In this document: positions 36,315-44,206 of the stretch, one piece after another
Numbering within the stretch: the first letter of the stretch is position 1
How the letters are laid out: every line of letters begins with the position of its first letter
Assembly (NCBI RefSeq): GCF_021026295.1
Contig: NZ_JAJNDA010000012.1
Span: 152,040-216,039, forward strand
Direction: 5' to 3'
Length of the DNA stretch: 64,000 bases
DNA from: Actinomycetospora soli
GTDB taxonomy: Bacteria; Actinomycetota; Actinomycetes; Mycobacteriales; Pseudonocardiaceae
The notes under the pieces: model-generated
Database searches by the model: none
What the model saw: only the letters and a program-made list of their open reading frames with translations
Told to the model about the DNA's origin: nothing
Position numbers and translations under genes: made by a program

Positions 36315-36760
36315 GCGTCCTCCCCGGCCCGCCCGACGAGGGTGGCGGTGCTGACCAGCACCGACCCACCGTCGGGGTCGGTGACGTCGCAGCGGAAGGT
36401 CACGACGTCGTTGCCCGCGAGTTCCTTGATCTCGGCGACGCTGACGACGGTGGTCAGCACGTCGCCCGCGACGACCGGCCGGTGCAGCTCGAAGGCCTGA
36501 TCGCGGTGCACGACGCGGGTGAAGTCCAGGCCGAGGGCGGGGTCGTCCACGACCTCGCGCGTGGCCTCCCAGGTGAAGACCACCGGGAAGGTCGGCGGGG
36601 CCACGACGTCGGCGTGCCCCGCCGCCCGCGCCGCCTCGACGTCGGTGTGGACCGGGTCGGTCGCCCCGACGGCCCGGGCGAACTCACGGACCTTCTCCGC
36701 CCCCACGCGGTAGGTGCGGGGCGGCCAGGAGCGACCGACGAACGACGCGTCGAGAGCCAC
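36311..36760 (-). CDS. hadA: HadA-type (R)-3-hydroxyacyl dehydratase subunit
   Basis: HadA is the substrate-holding partner of HadB. It has a hot-dog fold but lacks the catalytic dyad. The 149-residue protein opens LDASFVGRSWPPRTYRVGAE and has FARAVGATDPVHTDVEAA and VVAPPTFPVVFTWEA, matching the MaoC N-terminal-like family. The GTG at 36760 follows TAGGAGCGG, which overlaps the rpmG stop. So rpmG, hadA and hadB form one operon, as in mycobacteria. Confidence 0.9.
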   Translation of the reverse strand: MALDASFVGRSWPPRTYRVGAEKVREFARAVGATDPVHTDVEAARAAGHADVVAPPTFPVVFTWEATREVVDDPALGLDFTRVVHRDQAFELHRPVVAGDVLTTVVSVAEIKELAGNDVVTFRCDVTDPDGGSVLVSTATLVGRAGEDA

Positions 36761-36776
36761 GGCGCGGGACCCGCTC

Positions 36777-36941
36777 CTAGCGGGTCTCGCGGTGCCCGCG
36801 GTGGGTGCCGCAGTTCGGGCAGAACTTCTTCAGCGTGAGCCGGTCGGGGTCGTTGCGCCGGTTCTTGCGCGTGATGTAGTTGCGGTTCTTGCACTCCTCG
36901 CACGCGAGCGTGATCTTCGGGCGCACGTCGGTTGCGGCCAT
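36777..36941 (-). CDS. rpmG: 50S ribosomal protein L33 (zinc-ribbon form)
   Basis: L33 is a small protein of the 50S E-site region. The 54-residue product reads [20 protein letters not shown] and ends [15 protein letters not shown]. Cysteines 14, 17, 41 and 44 form two CxxC pairs, which marks the zinc-binding (C+) paralogue rather than the Zn-free one. The ATG at 36941 follows GAAAGGACAC. It lies 40 bases after tRNA-Met and directly precedes hadA. Confidence 0.97.
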   Translation of the reverse strand: MAATDVRPKITLACEECKNRNYITRKNRRNDPDRLTLKKFCPNCGTHRGHRETR

Positions 36942-36981
36942 GGGAGTGTCCTTTCGAGAACTACGACTGCGTCTGTCCTGG

Positions 36982-37054
36982 TAGCGGTGGCCGGACTTGA
37001 ACCGGCGACACAGCGATTATGAGCCGCTTGCTCTGCCACCTGAGCTACACCGCC
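36982..37054 (-). tRNA. tRNA-Met (anticodon CAT)
   Basis: A 73-base elongator-type cloverleaf. Acceptor GGCGGTG pairs with CACCGCT, D arm is GCTCAGGTGGCAGAGC, the anticodon loop CTCATAA gives CAT, and the T arm has GGTTCAAGTCC. The next three bases are CCA, so the 3' end is genome-encoded. The first pair is G-U, not the mismatch expected of initiator tRNA. Confidence 0.95.
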
Positions 37055-37067
37055 ACGGCATGACGAA

Positions 37068-37090
37068 ACCGGCGGGAATCCCCCGCCGGT
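37068..37090 (-). terminator. Hairpin between tRNA-Thr and tRNA-Met
   Basis: ACCGGCGGG and CCCGCCGGT form a 9-bp stem with a 5-base loop in the spacer between the two tRNAs. It may be a processing signal or a weak terminator. Confidence 0.45.
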
Positions 37091-37102
37091 CTCCTCTCGC
37101 CG

Positions 37103-37175
37103 AGCCCCTTTACGGAATCGAACCGTAGACCTTCTCCTTACCATGGAGACGCTCTGCCGACTGAGCTAAAGGGGC
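37103..37175 (-). tRNA. tRNA-Thr (anticodon GGT)
   Basis: A 73-base cloverleaf. Acceptor GCCCCTT pairs with AAGGGGC, the anticodon stem TCTCC/GGAGA encloses loop ATGGTAA giving GGT, and the T arm contains GGTTCGATTCC. Discriminator is T; CCA is not encoded. It lies only 16 bases downstream of the GGDEF/EAL gene on the same strand. Confidence 0.96.
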
Positions 37176-37191
37176 CAGTCATCCCGCCGGT

Positions 37192-39252
37192 TCAGGCCGC
37201 CCCGGGGGTTCCGGGCGCCGTCTCTGCGGGCGGTGACCAGCGTACAGGGCCTCCCTCCGCACCCTGCGCGGCACCCCCTGCCTCGGCCAGCGCGTCCAGC
37301 CACCGCTCCAGGCTCCCGACCGGCAGCGGCTTGGAGACCAGGTAGCCCTGCGCCACGTCGCAGCCCATCTCGGCCAGCGCGGTGCGCACGGCGGCACTCT
37401 CGACGCCCTCCGCGACCACCGTCAGCCCGAGGGTGTGCCCCATCTCGACGATGGCCCGGACCACCGCGACGTCACCGGACTCGGTGCCCATCCCGAGCAC
37501 GAAGCTCTTGTCGATCTTCACGGTGTCCACCGGCAACCGCCGCAGGTGCGCGAGCGAGGACTGCCCGGTGCCGAAGTCGTCCACGGCGAGCCGGCAGCCC
37601 AGCGCGTGCAGCCGGCGCAACGCCGGCAGGGCGTGGTCGCGCTCGACCGACACCCCGCTCTCGGTGACCTCGAGGGTCAGCAGTTCGGCCGGGACGCCGT
37701 GCCGGGCGAGCGCGGCCGCGACCAGCTCCGGGAAGTCGTCGTCCAGCGAGCCGACCGAGAGGTTGACCGCCACCGAGAGCCGGCGGCCCCGGTCGAGCCA
37801 GCGGCGGGCGGCCGCGAGGGACTCGTCGAGCACGAACTCGGTGAGCCCGCCGATCTGGCCGGTGGCCTCGAGGACGGGCACGAACTCGTCGGGCAGCAGC
37901 GCGCCGAGTTCCGGGTGCTCCCAGCGCGCGAGGGCCTCCACCCCCAGCACCGTCCGACCCTCCAGCGAGACCGTGGGCTGGTAGTGCACCCGCAGGTGCC
38001 CGCCCTCCACGGCCCGCCCGAAGCCGCGGATCACGGCGAGCCTGCGGTCCGCCCGCTCCCCCATGCTCGGGTCGTAGCAGCGGACGGGCCCGCCGTCGCG
38101 GGCCGCGGTCAGCGCGACGTCGGCGCGGGCGAGCAGGCGGGACGCGAGCACGTGCGGGTCGTGCTCCCCGGCGAGCCCGGGGACGCCGGCCGCGGCGACC
38201 CCGACCAGGACGGGCGCCTCGAACGGGATGCCCTCGAGCACCAGCGGGCGGGCGAGGGCCTCGCGCATCTCCTCGGCGCTCGCCTTCGCGGTCGGCGGGT
38301 CGACCCCCGCGACGAGGACCGCGAAGGTGTCGCCCTCCAACCGGGCCGCGAGCCGGGCGCCCGGGGCCACGCTCGCGGCGCGCTCGCTGCCGCACACGGC
38401 GTCCAGGCGCCGGGCCGCGAGGGCCACGAAGTGCTCCCCACCGGCGTGTCCGAGGGTGTCGTTGACCTGGTCGAGCAGGCCGAACGAGATGACCGCGACC
38501 GCGCCGGCACCGGCGTGGACCTCGCGCGCGCACGCCTGCAGGAAGCCGGACCGGTTGAGCAGTCGGGTCTGCGGGTCGCGGTGGGCGTCGCGGCGCAGGC
38601 GGGCCTCGAGCCGGGTGTTCTCCACCTCGGCGCCCACCTGCCGCGCGATGGTGGCGAGCAGGGCGAGCTCGCCGCGGACCACGGCGCGACCGGGCCGGCG
38701 ACGGGCGCCGGACCGGCGTGCCCGGCCCCGTCCCGGGTCGTGGATCTCGACGACGCCGCGCCGCGCGCGCACCACCTGCGAGGAGAGCGGCTCGCCCGCC
38801 GCGTCGTGGATCTCGGGGGCCGCGACCGGCGCGACGAGCACCTCGGTCGCGCGGCGCGCGGTCATCCACCCGCGGACCTCGTCCGGGGCCGTGCGCCGGT
38901 GCCACCGGGACGCCCCGCGCGCCGTGAACGCCTCGTCCGGGGCCACCAGGTCGACGGCGCGCAGGTCCTCGGGCAGGGGGGCACCCGCGTGCTCCACGAC
39001 CGAGGCGACCGCGAGCACCACCCGCCGCGCGTCGTAGCGCGCCCGCAACGCCTCGGCGACCGCCCGGGCGGCGACACGACCGTCGTCGGTGCCGCGGCGG
39101 CCGGCGTGGGCGGCGAGCGCCCGCCCGACCGCCCCGAGGGTCCGCAGGTCGGACGAGCGGCGGCGGCGGGCGCCGCGCAGCAGCAGGGCGACGACGACGA
39201 GCAGCCCGACCACGGCGACCGCGACGGCGACCGCGACGAGACCCGCGCTCAC
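37192..39252 (-). CDS. Membrane-anchored GGDEF/EAL protein, likely c-di-GMP phosphodiesterase
   Basis: GGDEF domains make c-di-GMP and EAL domains cleave it. The 686-residue protein has one N-terminal helix (about 4-26), a GAF-like region (about 40-215), a GGDEF-type domain (about 225-395) and an EAL domain (about 405-650). The GGDEF site reads EGDTF (306-310), so cyclase activity is unlikely. The EAL site looks complete: EALARW at 439, EVTES, DDFGTGQSSL, KIDKSF and AEGVES. GTG start at 39252. A tiny frame ending in the start codon overlaps it. No operon partner. Confidence 0.9.
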   Translation of the reverse strand: MSAGLVAVAVAVAVVGLLVVVALLLRGARRRRSSDLRTLGAVGRALAAHAGRRGTDDGRVAARAVAEALRARYDARRVVLAVASVVEHAGAPLPEDLRAVDLVAPDEAFTARGASRWHRRTAPDEVRGWMTARRATEVLVAPVAAPEIHDAAGEPLSSQVVRARRGVVEIHDPGRGRARRSGARRRPGRAVVRGELALLATIARQVGAEVENTRLEARLRRDAHRDPQTRLLNRSGFLQACAREVHAGAGAVAVISFGLLDQVNDTLGHAGGEHFVALAARRLDAVCGSERAASVAPGARLAARLEGDTFAVLVAGVDPPTAKASAEEMREALARPLVLEGIPFEAPVLVGVAAAGVPGLAGEHDPHVLASRLLARADVALTAARDGGPVRCYDPSMGERADRRLAVIRGFGRAVEGGHLRVHYQPTVSLEGRTVLGVEALARWEHPELGALLPDEFVPVLEATGQIGGLTEFVLDESLAAARRWLDRGRRLSVAVNLSVGSLDDDFPELVAAALARHGVPAELLTLEVTESGVSVERDHALPALRRLHALGCRLAVDDFGTGQSSLAHLRRLPVDTVKIDKSFVLGMGTESGDVAVVRAIVEMGHTLGLTVVAEGVESAAVRTALAEMGCDVAQGYLVSKPLPVGSLERWLDALAEAGGAAQGAEGGPVRWSPPAETAPGTPGAA

Positions 39253-39570
39253 CGCCGGGCCCGTCCGGTGGGTCGGGTGCGGGGCCGCCGCGTCGTCGCC
39301 GTCATGGCCCTCACCTCCGCCCGCGCTCGGGACGTCATGCAGTCACCCCATCAGGTACCCGCTCACTCTACGCAAGAATCCTGATGGATCTGGGGCGCCG
39401 TATATCACCCGTCCGTAGCAATCGTGCGCGATCTCCGGGGGAACCATCGGATTCAGTCACCGTCCGGGACAGGATCGACACGACCCGGCACCGGGCTCAC
39501 GCCGACCGGCGGACCGCGCCCGGTCCTGGTGGGATGGACCGGACGCACCGTCGTGGACGAGGAGGAGCGG
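39253..39570. other. Divergent region between GGDEF/EAL gene and cinA
   Basis: About 318 bases. On the minus strand a 29-codon frame (ATG near 39335, MTSRARAEVRAM...) ends by overlapping the GGDEF/EAL GTG. It could be a leader peptide, but I would not call it a gene. TAGAGT on the minus strand (39365-39370) is a possible -10. Nothing certain is seen for cinA beyond its ribosome binding site. Confidence 0.4.
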
Positions 39571-40872
39571 ATGGCCGCGGGAGCACGGGTCACGGCGGGC
39601 ATCGTCGCCACCGGCAGCGAGTTGCTCGCGGGCCGCGTACGGGACGCGAACGGGCCCTGGATCGCCGAGCGCCTCGGTCGGCTCGGGATCGACGTCACCG
39701 AGATCGTCCTGGTCGGCGACCGGCCGGAGGAGATGGAGGCGGCGCTGCGCTCCCTCGCCGGGCTCGACCTGGTGGTCACCAGCGGCGGCCTCGGCCCGAC
39801 CGCCGACGATCTCACCGCGGCCGTGGTCGCGGACCTCACCGGCCGACCGCTCGAGCTCGACGAGCACATGGAGAAGGTGGTCGGCGACATCATCGCCCGC
39901 TTCGCCGACCGTCTGCGCTGGGACGCCGACGCGCTCGCGGAGGCCAACCGCAAGCAGGCGATGGTGCCGCGCGGGGCCTCCGCCATCCCGCCGGTCGGCA
40001 CCGCCCCCGGCCTCGCGGTCCCGCCCGGCGACGGCTTCCGGCCCACGGTGCTGGTGCTGCCGGGACCTCCGCGCGAGGTCCAGGGCATGTGGGACGACGC
40101 GGTCGCCTCCGCGCCGATGCAGGCGCTGCTGGCGCGCACCGAGCCGTTCGCGGAGACCCACCTGCGGCTGTTCGGTGTCCCGGAGTCGGAGATCGCGGCC
40201 ACCCTGCGCGCGGTCGGCGGCCGCATCGACCTCACCCCGCTCGAGATCGTCACCTGCCTGCGCGACTTCACCCTCGAGGTCGACCTGCGCCGCGCCCCCG
40301 GCGACGAGGCCGCGGCGACCGCGCACGACGCGGTCGTCGCGGAGATCGACGCCCGCCACGGGTCCGCGGTGTTCTCCCGGACCGGCGAGACGATCGACGA
40401 GATCCTGTTCGACCTGCTCTCCGGACACACCATCGCGACCGCCGAGTCCTGCACCGGTGGCCTGCTCGCCGGGCGGCTCACCGCACCGGCCGGCGCCTCC
40501 GCCCACGTGCAGGGCGGCATCGTGTCCTACTCGAACGAGGCGAAGGCGCACCTGCTCGGCGTGCCGCAGGAGGTCCTCGACACCGACGGCGCCGTGTCCC
40601 CCCGCGCCGTGCAGGCGATGGCGCGGGGGGCGATCGAGGCCTTCGGCGTGGACGTCGCGGTGGCGATCAGCGGGATCGCGGGCCCCGGCGGTGGCACCGA
40701 GGCGAAGCCGGTGGGCTACGTCTGCTTCTGCGTGCGCACCGCCGACGGCGCCGAGATCGTCCGCGACCCGGTGCTGCCGGGCGAGCGCGGCGACGTGCGC
40801 GAGCGCTCCGTCGTGCTCGCGATGCACCTGGTGCGGCGGATTCTCACGCCGCGCGATCAGGCGGTGAGCTGA
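39571..40872 (+). CDS. cinA: CinA-family protein (competence/damage-inducible, NMN deamidase type)
   Basis: CinA proteins join an N-terminal molybdopterin-binding-like domain to a C-terminal amidase. Many recycle NMN from pyridine nucleotides or act as ADP-ribose pyrophosphatases. In this 433-residue protein the N-terminal domain spans about 5-175 (ATGSELLAGRVRDANG, TSGGLGPTADD, LPGPPREVQGMW). The C-terminal domain (about 275-430) has the signature TAESCTGGLLAGRLT and SGIAGPGGGTEAKPVG. The ATG at 39571 has GAGGAGGAG upstream, better than the earlier in-frame start. It overlaps the next convergent gene by 16 bases. Confidence 0.93.
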   Translation: MAAGARVTAGIVATGSELLAGRVRDANGPWIAERLGRLGIDVTEIVLVGDRPEEMEAALRSLAGLDLVVTSGGLGPTADDLTAAVVADLTGRPLELDEHMEKVVGDIIARFADRLRWDADALAEANRKQAMVPRGASAIPPVGTAPGLAVPPGDGFRPTVLVLPGPPREVQGMWDDAVASAPMQALLARTEPFAETHLRLFGVPESEIAATLRAVGGRIDLTPLEIVTCLRDFTLEVDLRRAPGDEAAATAHDAVVAEIDARHGSAVFSRTGETIDEILFDLLSGHTIATAESCTGGLLAGRLTAPAGASAHVQGGIVSYSNEAKAHLLGVPQEVLDTDGAVSPRAVQAMARGAIEAFGVDVAVAISGIAGPGGGTEAKPVGYVCFCVRTADGAEIVRDPVLPGERGDVRERSVVLAMHLVRRILTPRDQAVS

Positions 40873-41024
40873 CGGAAGAAGCGGATGATCTGCTCGACGG
40901 CGTCGCCGATCGCGGCGAGGACGGTGCGCACGAGGGCGGCCGCGTTGTCGGGCTGGGCGATGACGAAGTAGAGCACGATCGCGACGACGACCAGGATGAT
41001 CAGGAGTCGCACACGCGGGTTCAT
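40857..41024 (-). CDS. Small single-pass membrane protein
   Basis: A 55-residue peptide: basic start MNPRVR, a hydrophobic helix (LLIILVVVAIVLYFVIA), then an amphipathic helix (VRTVLAAIGDAVEQIIRFF). GGAAGGACGCG precedes the ATG, so translation is well supported. It is convergent with cinA and overlaps its last 16 bases. The function is unknown. It resembles the many uncharacterised actinobacterial micro-membrane proteins. Confidence 0.7.
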   Translation of the reverse strand: MNPRVRLLIILVVVAIVLYFVIAQPDNAAALVRTVLAAIGDAVEQIIRFFRQLTA

Positions 41025-41133
41025 CGCGTCCTTCCGCCGGTCGGTGCACCACCCGGATCGGGCGCGGGCCGACCGTAACGTGAGCACGCCCGCACACGGT
41101 GCGTTCGCCGCACGTGTCGCGTGCGTCCTGCGG

Positions 41134-41146
41134 CACGATGTGGACC
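41134..41146 (+). promoter_or_regulatory. Leaderless-type -10 element before epoxide-hydrolase gene
   Basis: CACGAT (41134-41139) ends 7 bases before the ATG, consistent with transcription starting at the start codon. There is no Shine-Dalgarno sequence. Confidence 0.35.
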
Positions 41147-41983
41147 ATGACCCGGCTGACCGCGTTCACCCACGGCTCCCTGCGCTTCGACGTCGTCGAC
41201 GCGGGGCCACGGGACGCGGACGGGACGGTGCTGCTCCTGCACGGGTTCCCGCAGACGTCGGCGTCGTGGGGCCCGGTCGCCGCGCGGTTGCACGACGCCG
41301 GCCTGCGCACGCTCGCACCGGACCAGCGGGGCTACTCCCCCGGCGCGCGGCCCTCGGGTCGGCGCGCCTACCGGGTGGAGCACCTCGTCGAGGACGCCGC
41401 CGCGCTCGTGGAGTCCTCCGGGGCCGGCTCGGTGCACGTCGTCGGGCACGACTGGGGCGCCGTGGTGGCCTGGGCGCTCGCGGCGCACCGCCCGGAACTG
41501 GTCCGCACCGTGACCGGTGTGTCCGTGCCGCACCCCGCCGCGTTCCTCCGCGCGATGTACGCGGGCCCGCAGCTGCCGCACTCCTGGTACATGGGCGCCT
41601 TCCAGCTGCCGTGGCTGCCGGAGCGTCTGCTCGGCGACGAGGCCCGCTTCGCCGCGATCCTGCGCCGGACGGGCGCGTCCCGTGACCAGGCCGCCCGGGA
41701 CGCGGCCGCCGTCTCCCCGTTCCCGACCGGCCCGCTGAACTGGTACCGGGCCCTGCCGTTCGCGGCGCCGGGCTACACCCACCGGCCGGTGCAGCGGCCG
41801 GCCCTGCAGGTGTGGAGCGACGGCGACGGCTTCATCACCCGCGCCGCCGTGGAGCACAACGACCGGTTCGTGCTCGCCCCGCACCGGCTCGTCGTGCTCT
41901 CCGGGGTCTCGCACTGGATTCCGGACGAGGCCCCGGACGACCTCGCGGACCTCGTCCTGGAGCACGTCGGCGAGCACGTCTAG
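41147..41983 (+). CDS. Alpha/beta hydrolase, epoxide-hydrolase type
   Basis: The 278-residue product has the oxyanion segment LLLHGFPQTSASW and the nucleophile elbow GHDWGAVVAW. There the nucleophile is Asp, as in epoxide hydrolases and haloalkane dehalogenases, not Ser. The acid and base candidates lie in WSDGDGFI and GVSHWIPDEAP. The substrate is unknown; epoxide opening is the best family guess. The ATG at 41147 is 7 bases after CACGAT, so the mRNA may be leaderless. It is convergent with the wax-ester synthase gene and overlaps it by four bases. Confidence 0.83.
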   Translation: MTRLTAFTHGSLRFDVVDAGPRDADGTVLLLHGFPQTSASWGPVAARLHDAGLRTLAPDQRGYSPGARPSGRRAYRVEHLVEDAAALVESSGAGSVHVVGHDWGAVVAWALAAHRPELVRTVTGVSVPHPAAFLRAMYAGPQLPHSWYMGAFQLPWLPERLLGDEARFAAILRRTGASRDQAARDAAAVSPFPTGPLNWYRALPFAAPGYTHRPVQRPALQVWSDGDGFITRAAVEHNDRFVLAPHRLVVLSGVSHWIPDEAPDDLADLVLEHVGEHV

Positions 41984-43362
41984 GGCTGGATCGACTCCAG
42001 CTCGACCAGCGCGGTGTCGAGGTGGCCGAGCAGGCGCTGCAGGTGCGGCACCGCCCGCGGGCAGCCGGTGAGCCCGAAGGCCATCTCGTCGGCGTAGCGC
42101 ACGAGCGTGATGTTGAGGGCCTGCCCGTCGGCCACCATGGACACCGGGTAGTTGTCGGTCACCTCGGCACCGTCGAAGTACTGCCGCTCCTCGGTGGAGG
42201 GCACGTTCGAGATGATCAGGTTGACCACCGGCCGCGGCGGCATCGGCAGCATCCGCAGGGTCGGCAGGGCCGCGAGACCCATGGTCGCGACGTTCAGCGC
42301 CACCGACGTGACCGGGTCGAGCGAGCGCAGCGCCGCCTTGCCCTGCGTCATCGAGGCGTGCACCTTGGCCAGCCGGTCGGCCGGGTCGGCCAGATCGGTG
42401 CCGAGCACGCAGAAGACCGAGCCCCAGGCGTTGCCCTGGGTGGCCTCGCCCCGGGTGTCCGTCCCGCGCAGCGACACCGGCACCATCGCCACCAGCGAGC
42501 TCGGGGGCAGTTCCCCGAGGTCGTCGAGATAGGCCCGCAGCGCGCCCGAGGACATGGCGAGCCCGACGTCGTTGACGGTCACCTCGTGGCGCTTCGCCAC
42601 GTCGGCGAGCCGGGCGTACGGCCAGCTCTCGCCCGCGAAGCGGCGCTGCCCGGAGAGCCGCTCGTTCAGGCGGGTGTGCGGGGCCTGGAAGGCGACCCCG
42701 ACGTCGCCCGTGGCGACCTGCGCGAGCGCCCTCGCCAGGGCCGGGAGACCACCGACGACCCCGCCGGCCATGCCGGCGGCGCTGCGGATCAGGTCGCCGA
42801 CGGTGCCGCCGTCCTCCTCGCCCGACGACCGCCGGGGTCGGGTGGTGCTGCGACGCCAGGGCGGTCGGCACCCGCGGGTCTCCGGGTCGAACGCCAGCCC
42901 GGAGACGATGTGCCGGCTCAGCGTGATGCCGTCGAACAGCGAGTGGTGCAGCTTCGTGACCAGTGCGAAGCGACCGTCCGCGAGCCCGGTGACGAGCTCG
43001 GCCTCCCACAGCGGGCGGCTGCGGTCGAGCAGCCGGGCGTGCAGCGCGGACACGTGCTCGAGCAGTTCGCGCACCCGGCCGGGGGCCGGGAGTGCCGTCC
43101 GGCGCACGTGACTCGCGAGGTCGAGGTCCTCGTCGGGCTCCCAGGCCCAGGCCCCCGCGGTCGTGAGCGACCGGACCGGCCTGCGCGCGAAGGCGCTCTT
43201 CAGGTCGGTGGGGTCGACGAGGGTCGCGTACAGCTCGTCGAGCCAGTCCTCGCCGGCGTCCGCGGGCGGCCGGAGGATCTGCAGGGCGGTGACGTGGGTC
43301 GGGTTCTCGCGGGACTCGCCGAGGAGGAACAGCGCGTCCTGCGGTGGGACGAGGGTCGTCAT
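41980..43362 (-). CDS. Wax ester synthase / diacylglycerol acyltransferase (WS/DGAT)
   Basis: WS/DGAT enzymes esterify fatty alcohols or diacylglycerol with acyl-CoA to make storage lipids. The 460-residue product starts LVPPQDALFLLGE and carries the catalytic HHxxxDG motif as KLHHSLFDGITL. It also has the C-terminal NLIISNVPSTEERQYF and NYPVSMVADGQALNI segments typical of the family. It is the last gene of the operon with aldehyde dehydrogenase, acyl-CoA ligase and alpha/beta hydrolase. This suggests it stores or detoxifies their products. Confidence 0.92.
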   Translation of the reverse strand: MTTLVPPQDALFLLGESRENPTHVTALQILRPPADAGEDWLDELYATLVDPTDLKSAFARRPVRSLTTAGAWAWEPDEDLDLASHVRRTALPAPGRVRELLEHVSALHARLLDRSRPLWEAELVTGLADGRFALVTKLHHSLFDGITLSRHIVSGLAFDPETRGCRPPWRRSTTRPRRSSGEEDGGTVGDLIRSAAGMAGGVVGGLPALARALAQVATGDVGVAFQAPHTRLNERLSGQRRFAGESWPYARLADVAKRHEVTVNDVGLAMSSGALRAYLDDLGELPPSSLVAMVPVSLRGTDTRGEATQGNAWGSVFCVLGTDLADPADRLAKVHASMTQGKAALRSLDPVTSVALNVATMGLAALPTLRMLPMPPRPVVNLIISNVPSTEERQYFDGAEVTDNYPVSMVADGQALNITLVRYADEMAFGLTGCPRAVPHLQRLLGHLDTALVELESIQP

Positions 43363-43390
43363 GCGTGCGGGGCGAGCGGAGCGACGGGGA

Positions 43391-44206
43391 TCATGCGAGG
43401 GCTCTCCGGGAGGAGTCGACGGTGCGGGTGACGCCGAGGACCGCGTCGACGACGAGGGCGGGGTCGTCCCACATCGGCACGTGGCCGACGCGGGGCAGGC
43501 GGACGAACTCGGCGTCGGGGACGACGCGGCGCATCGGGGCGCCGTAGGACCGCCAGGGGATCATCCGGTCGTGCTCGGCCCAGGCGATCCGGACCGGGCA
43601 GGACAGGTCCCGGAGCACGCGGGTCGCCCCGTGCGCGACGGCGGCGTCGAGCAACGGCAGCAGGACGTCGCACTGCCGGACGTCGGCGATCATGTCCGGT
43701 ACCAGCTCCGGGCCGACCCGGTCGCCGTGCTCCATGGTCTTGCGCAGCAGCGCCCGACGCAGGCGCGGGTTCCCGGCGAGCACCGGGGCGAACGACGGAC
43801 GCGCCACGGCCCGCAGCACGCGGAAGGTCCACAGCAGCCGCCGCAGGTCCCAGCCCGACCGCCACGCCCCGGCGGGCGACAGCGCCACCGCCGACCGCGC
43901 CCGGCCCCGCCGGACGAGCTCGAGGGCCACCCACCCGCCGAGGGAGTTCCCGACGACGTGGGCGGTGTCGATCCCCTCCGCGTCCAGCTGGGCGCAGACG
44001 CCGTCGACGAGGCGGTCGATCGTGAACGGGCCGAGGGCGGTGTCCCACACCGGTCCGCCGCGGTGACCGGGCATCGTCGGGGCGAACACGCGGTGCTCCC
44101 GCTCGAGCGGGGCGAGCACCGGCTGCCACGAGCGCCAGGACACCGAGGCGCCGTGCAGCAGCACCAGGGGCGACCCGGTGCCGCCGCGGTGCGCGTCGGT
44201 GCTCAC
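43391..44206 (-). CDS. Alpha/beta hydrolase (serine type)
   Basis: A 271-residue hydrolase with LVLLHGASVSWRSW near the start, nucleophile elbow VVGNSLGGWVALE, acid segment IAWAEHDRMIPW and catalytic-His segment VGHVPMWDDP. A lid of basic helices (residues ~125-185) follows the elbow. It is probably an esterase or lipase of lipid metabolism. The GTG at 44206 overlaps the acyl-CoA ligase stop (GTGA), and the WS/DGAT gene begins 28 bases downstream. Confidence 0.85.
   Translation of the reverse strand: MSTDAHRGGTGSPLVLLHGASVSWRSWQPVLAPLEREHRVFAPTMPGHRGGPVWDTALGPFTIDRLVDGVCAQLDAEGIDTAHVVGNSLGGWVALELVRRGRARSAVALSPAGAWRSGWDLRRLLWTFRVLRAVARPSFAPVLAGNPRLRRALLRKTMEHGDRVGPELVPDMIADVRQCDVLLPLLDAAVAHGATRVLRDLSCPVRIAWAEHDRMIPWRSYGAPMRRVVPDAEFVRLPRVGHVPMWDDPALVVDAVLGVTRTVDSSRRALA

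Noticed and set aside
37103..37175. Integration site remnant in tRNA-Thr
   Set aside because: No integrase gene or repeated 3' tRNA end was seen nearby. The flanks are normal host genes.
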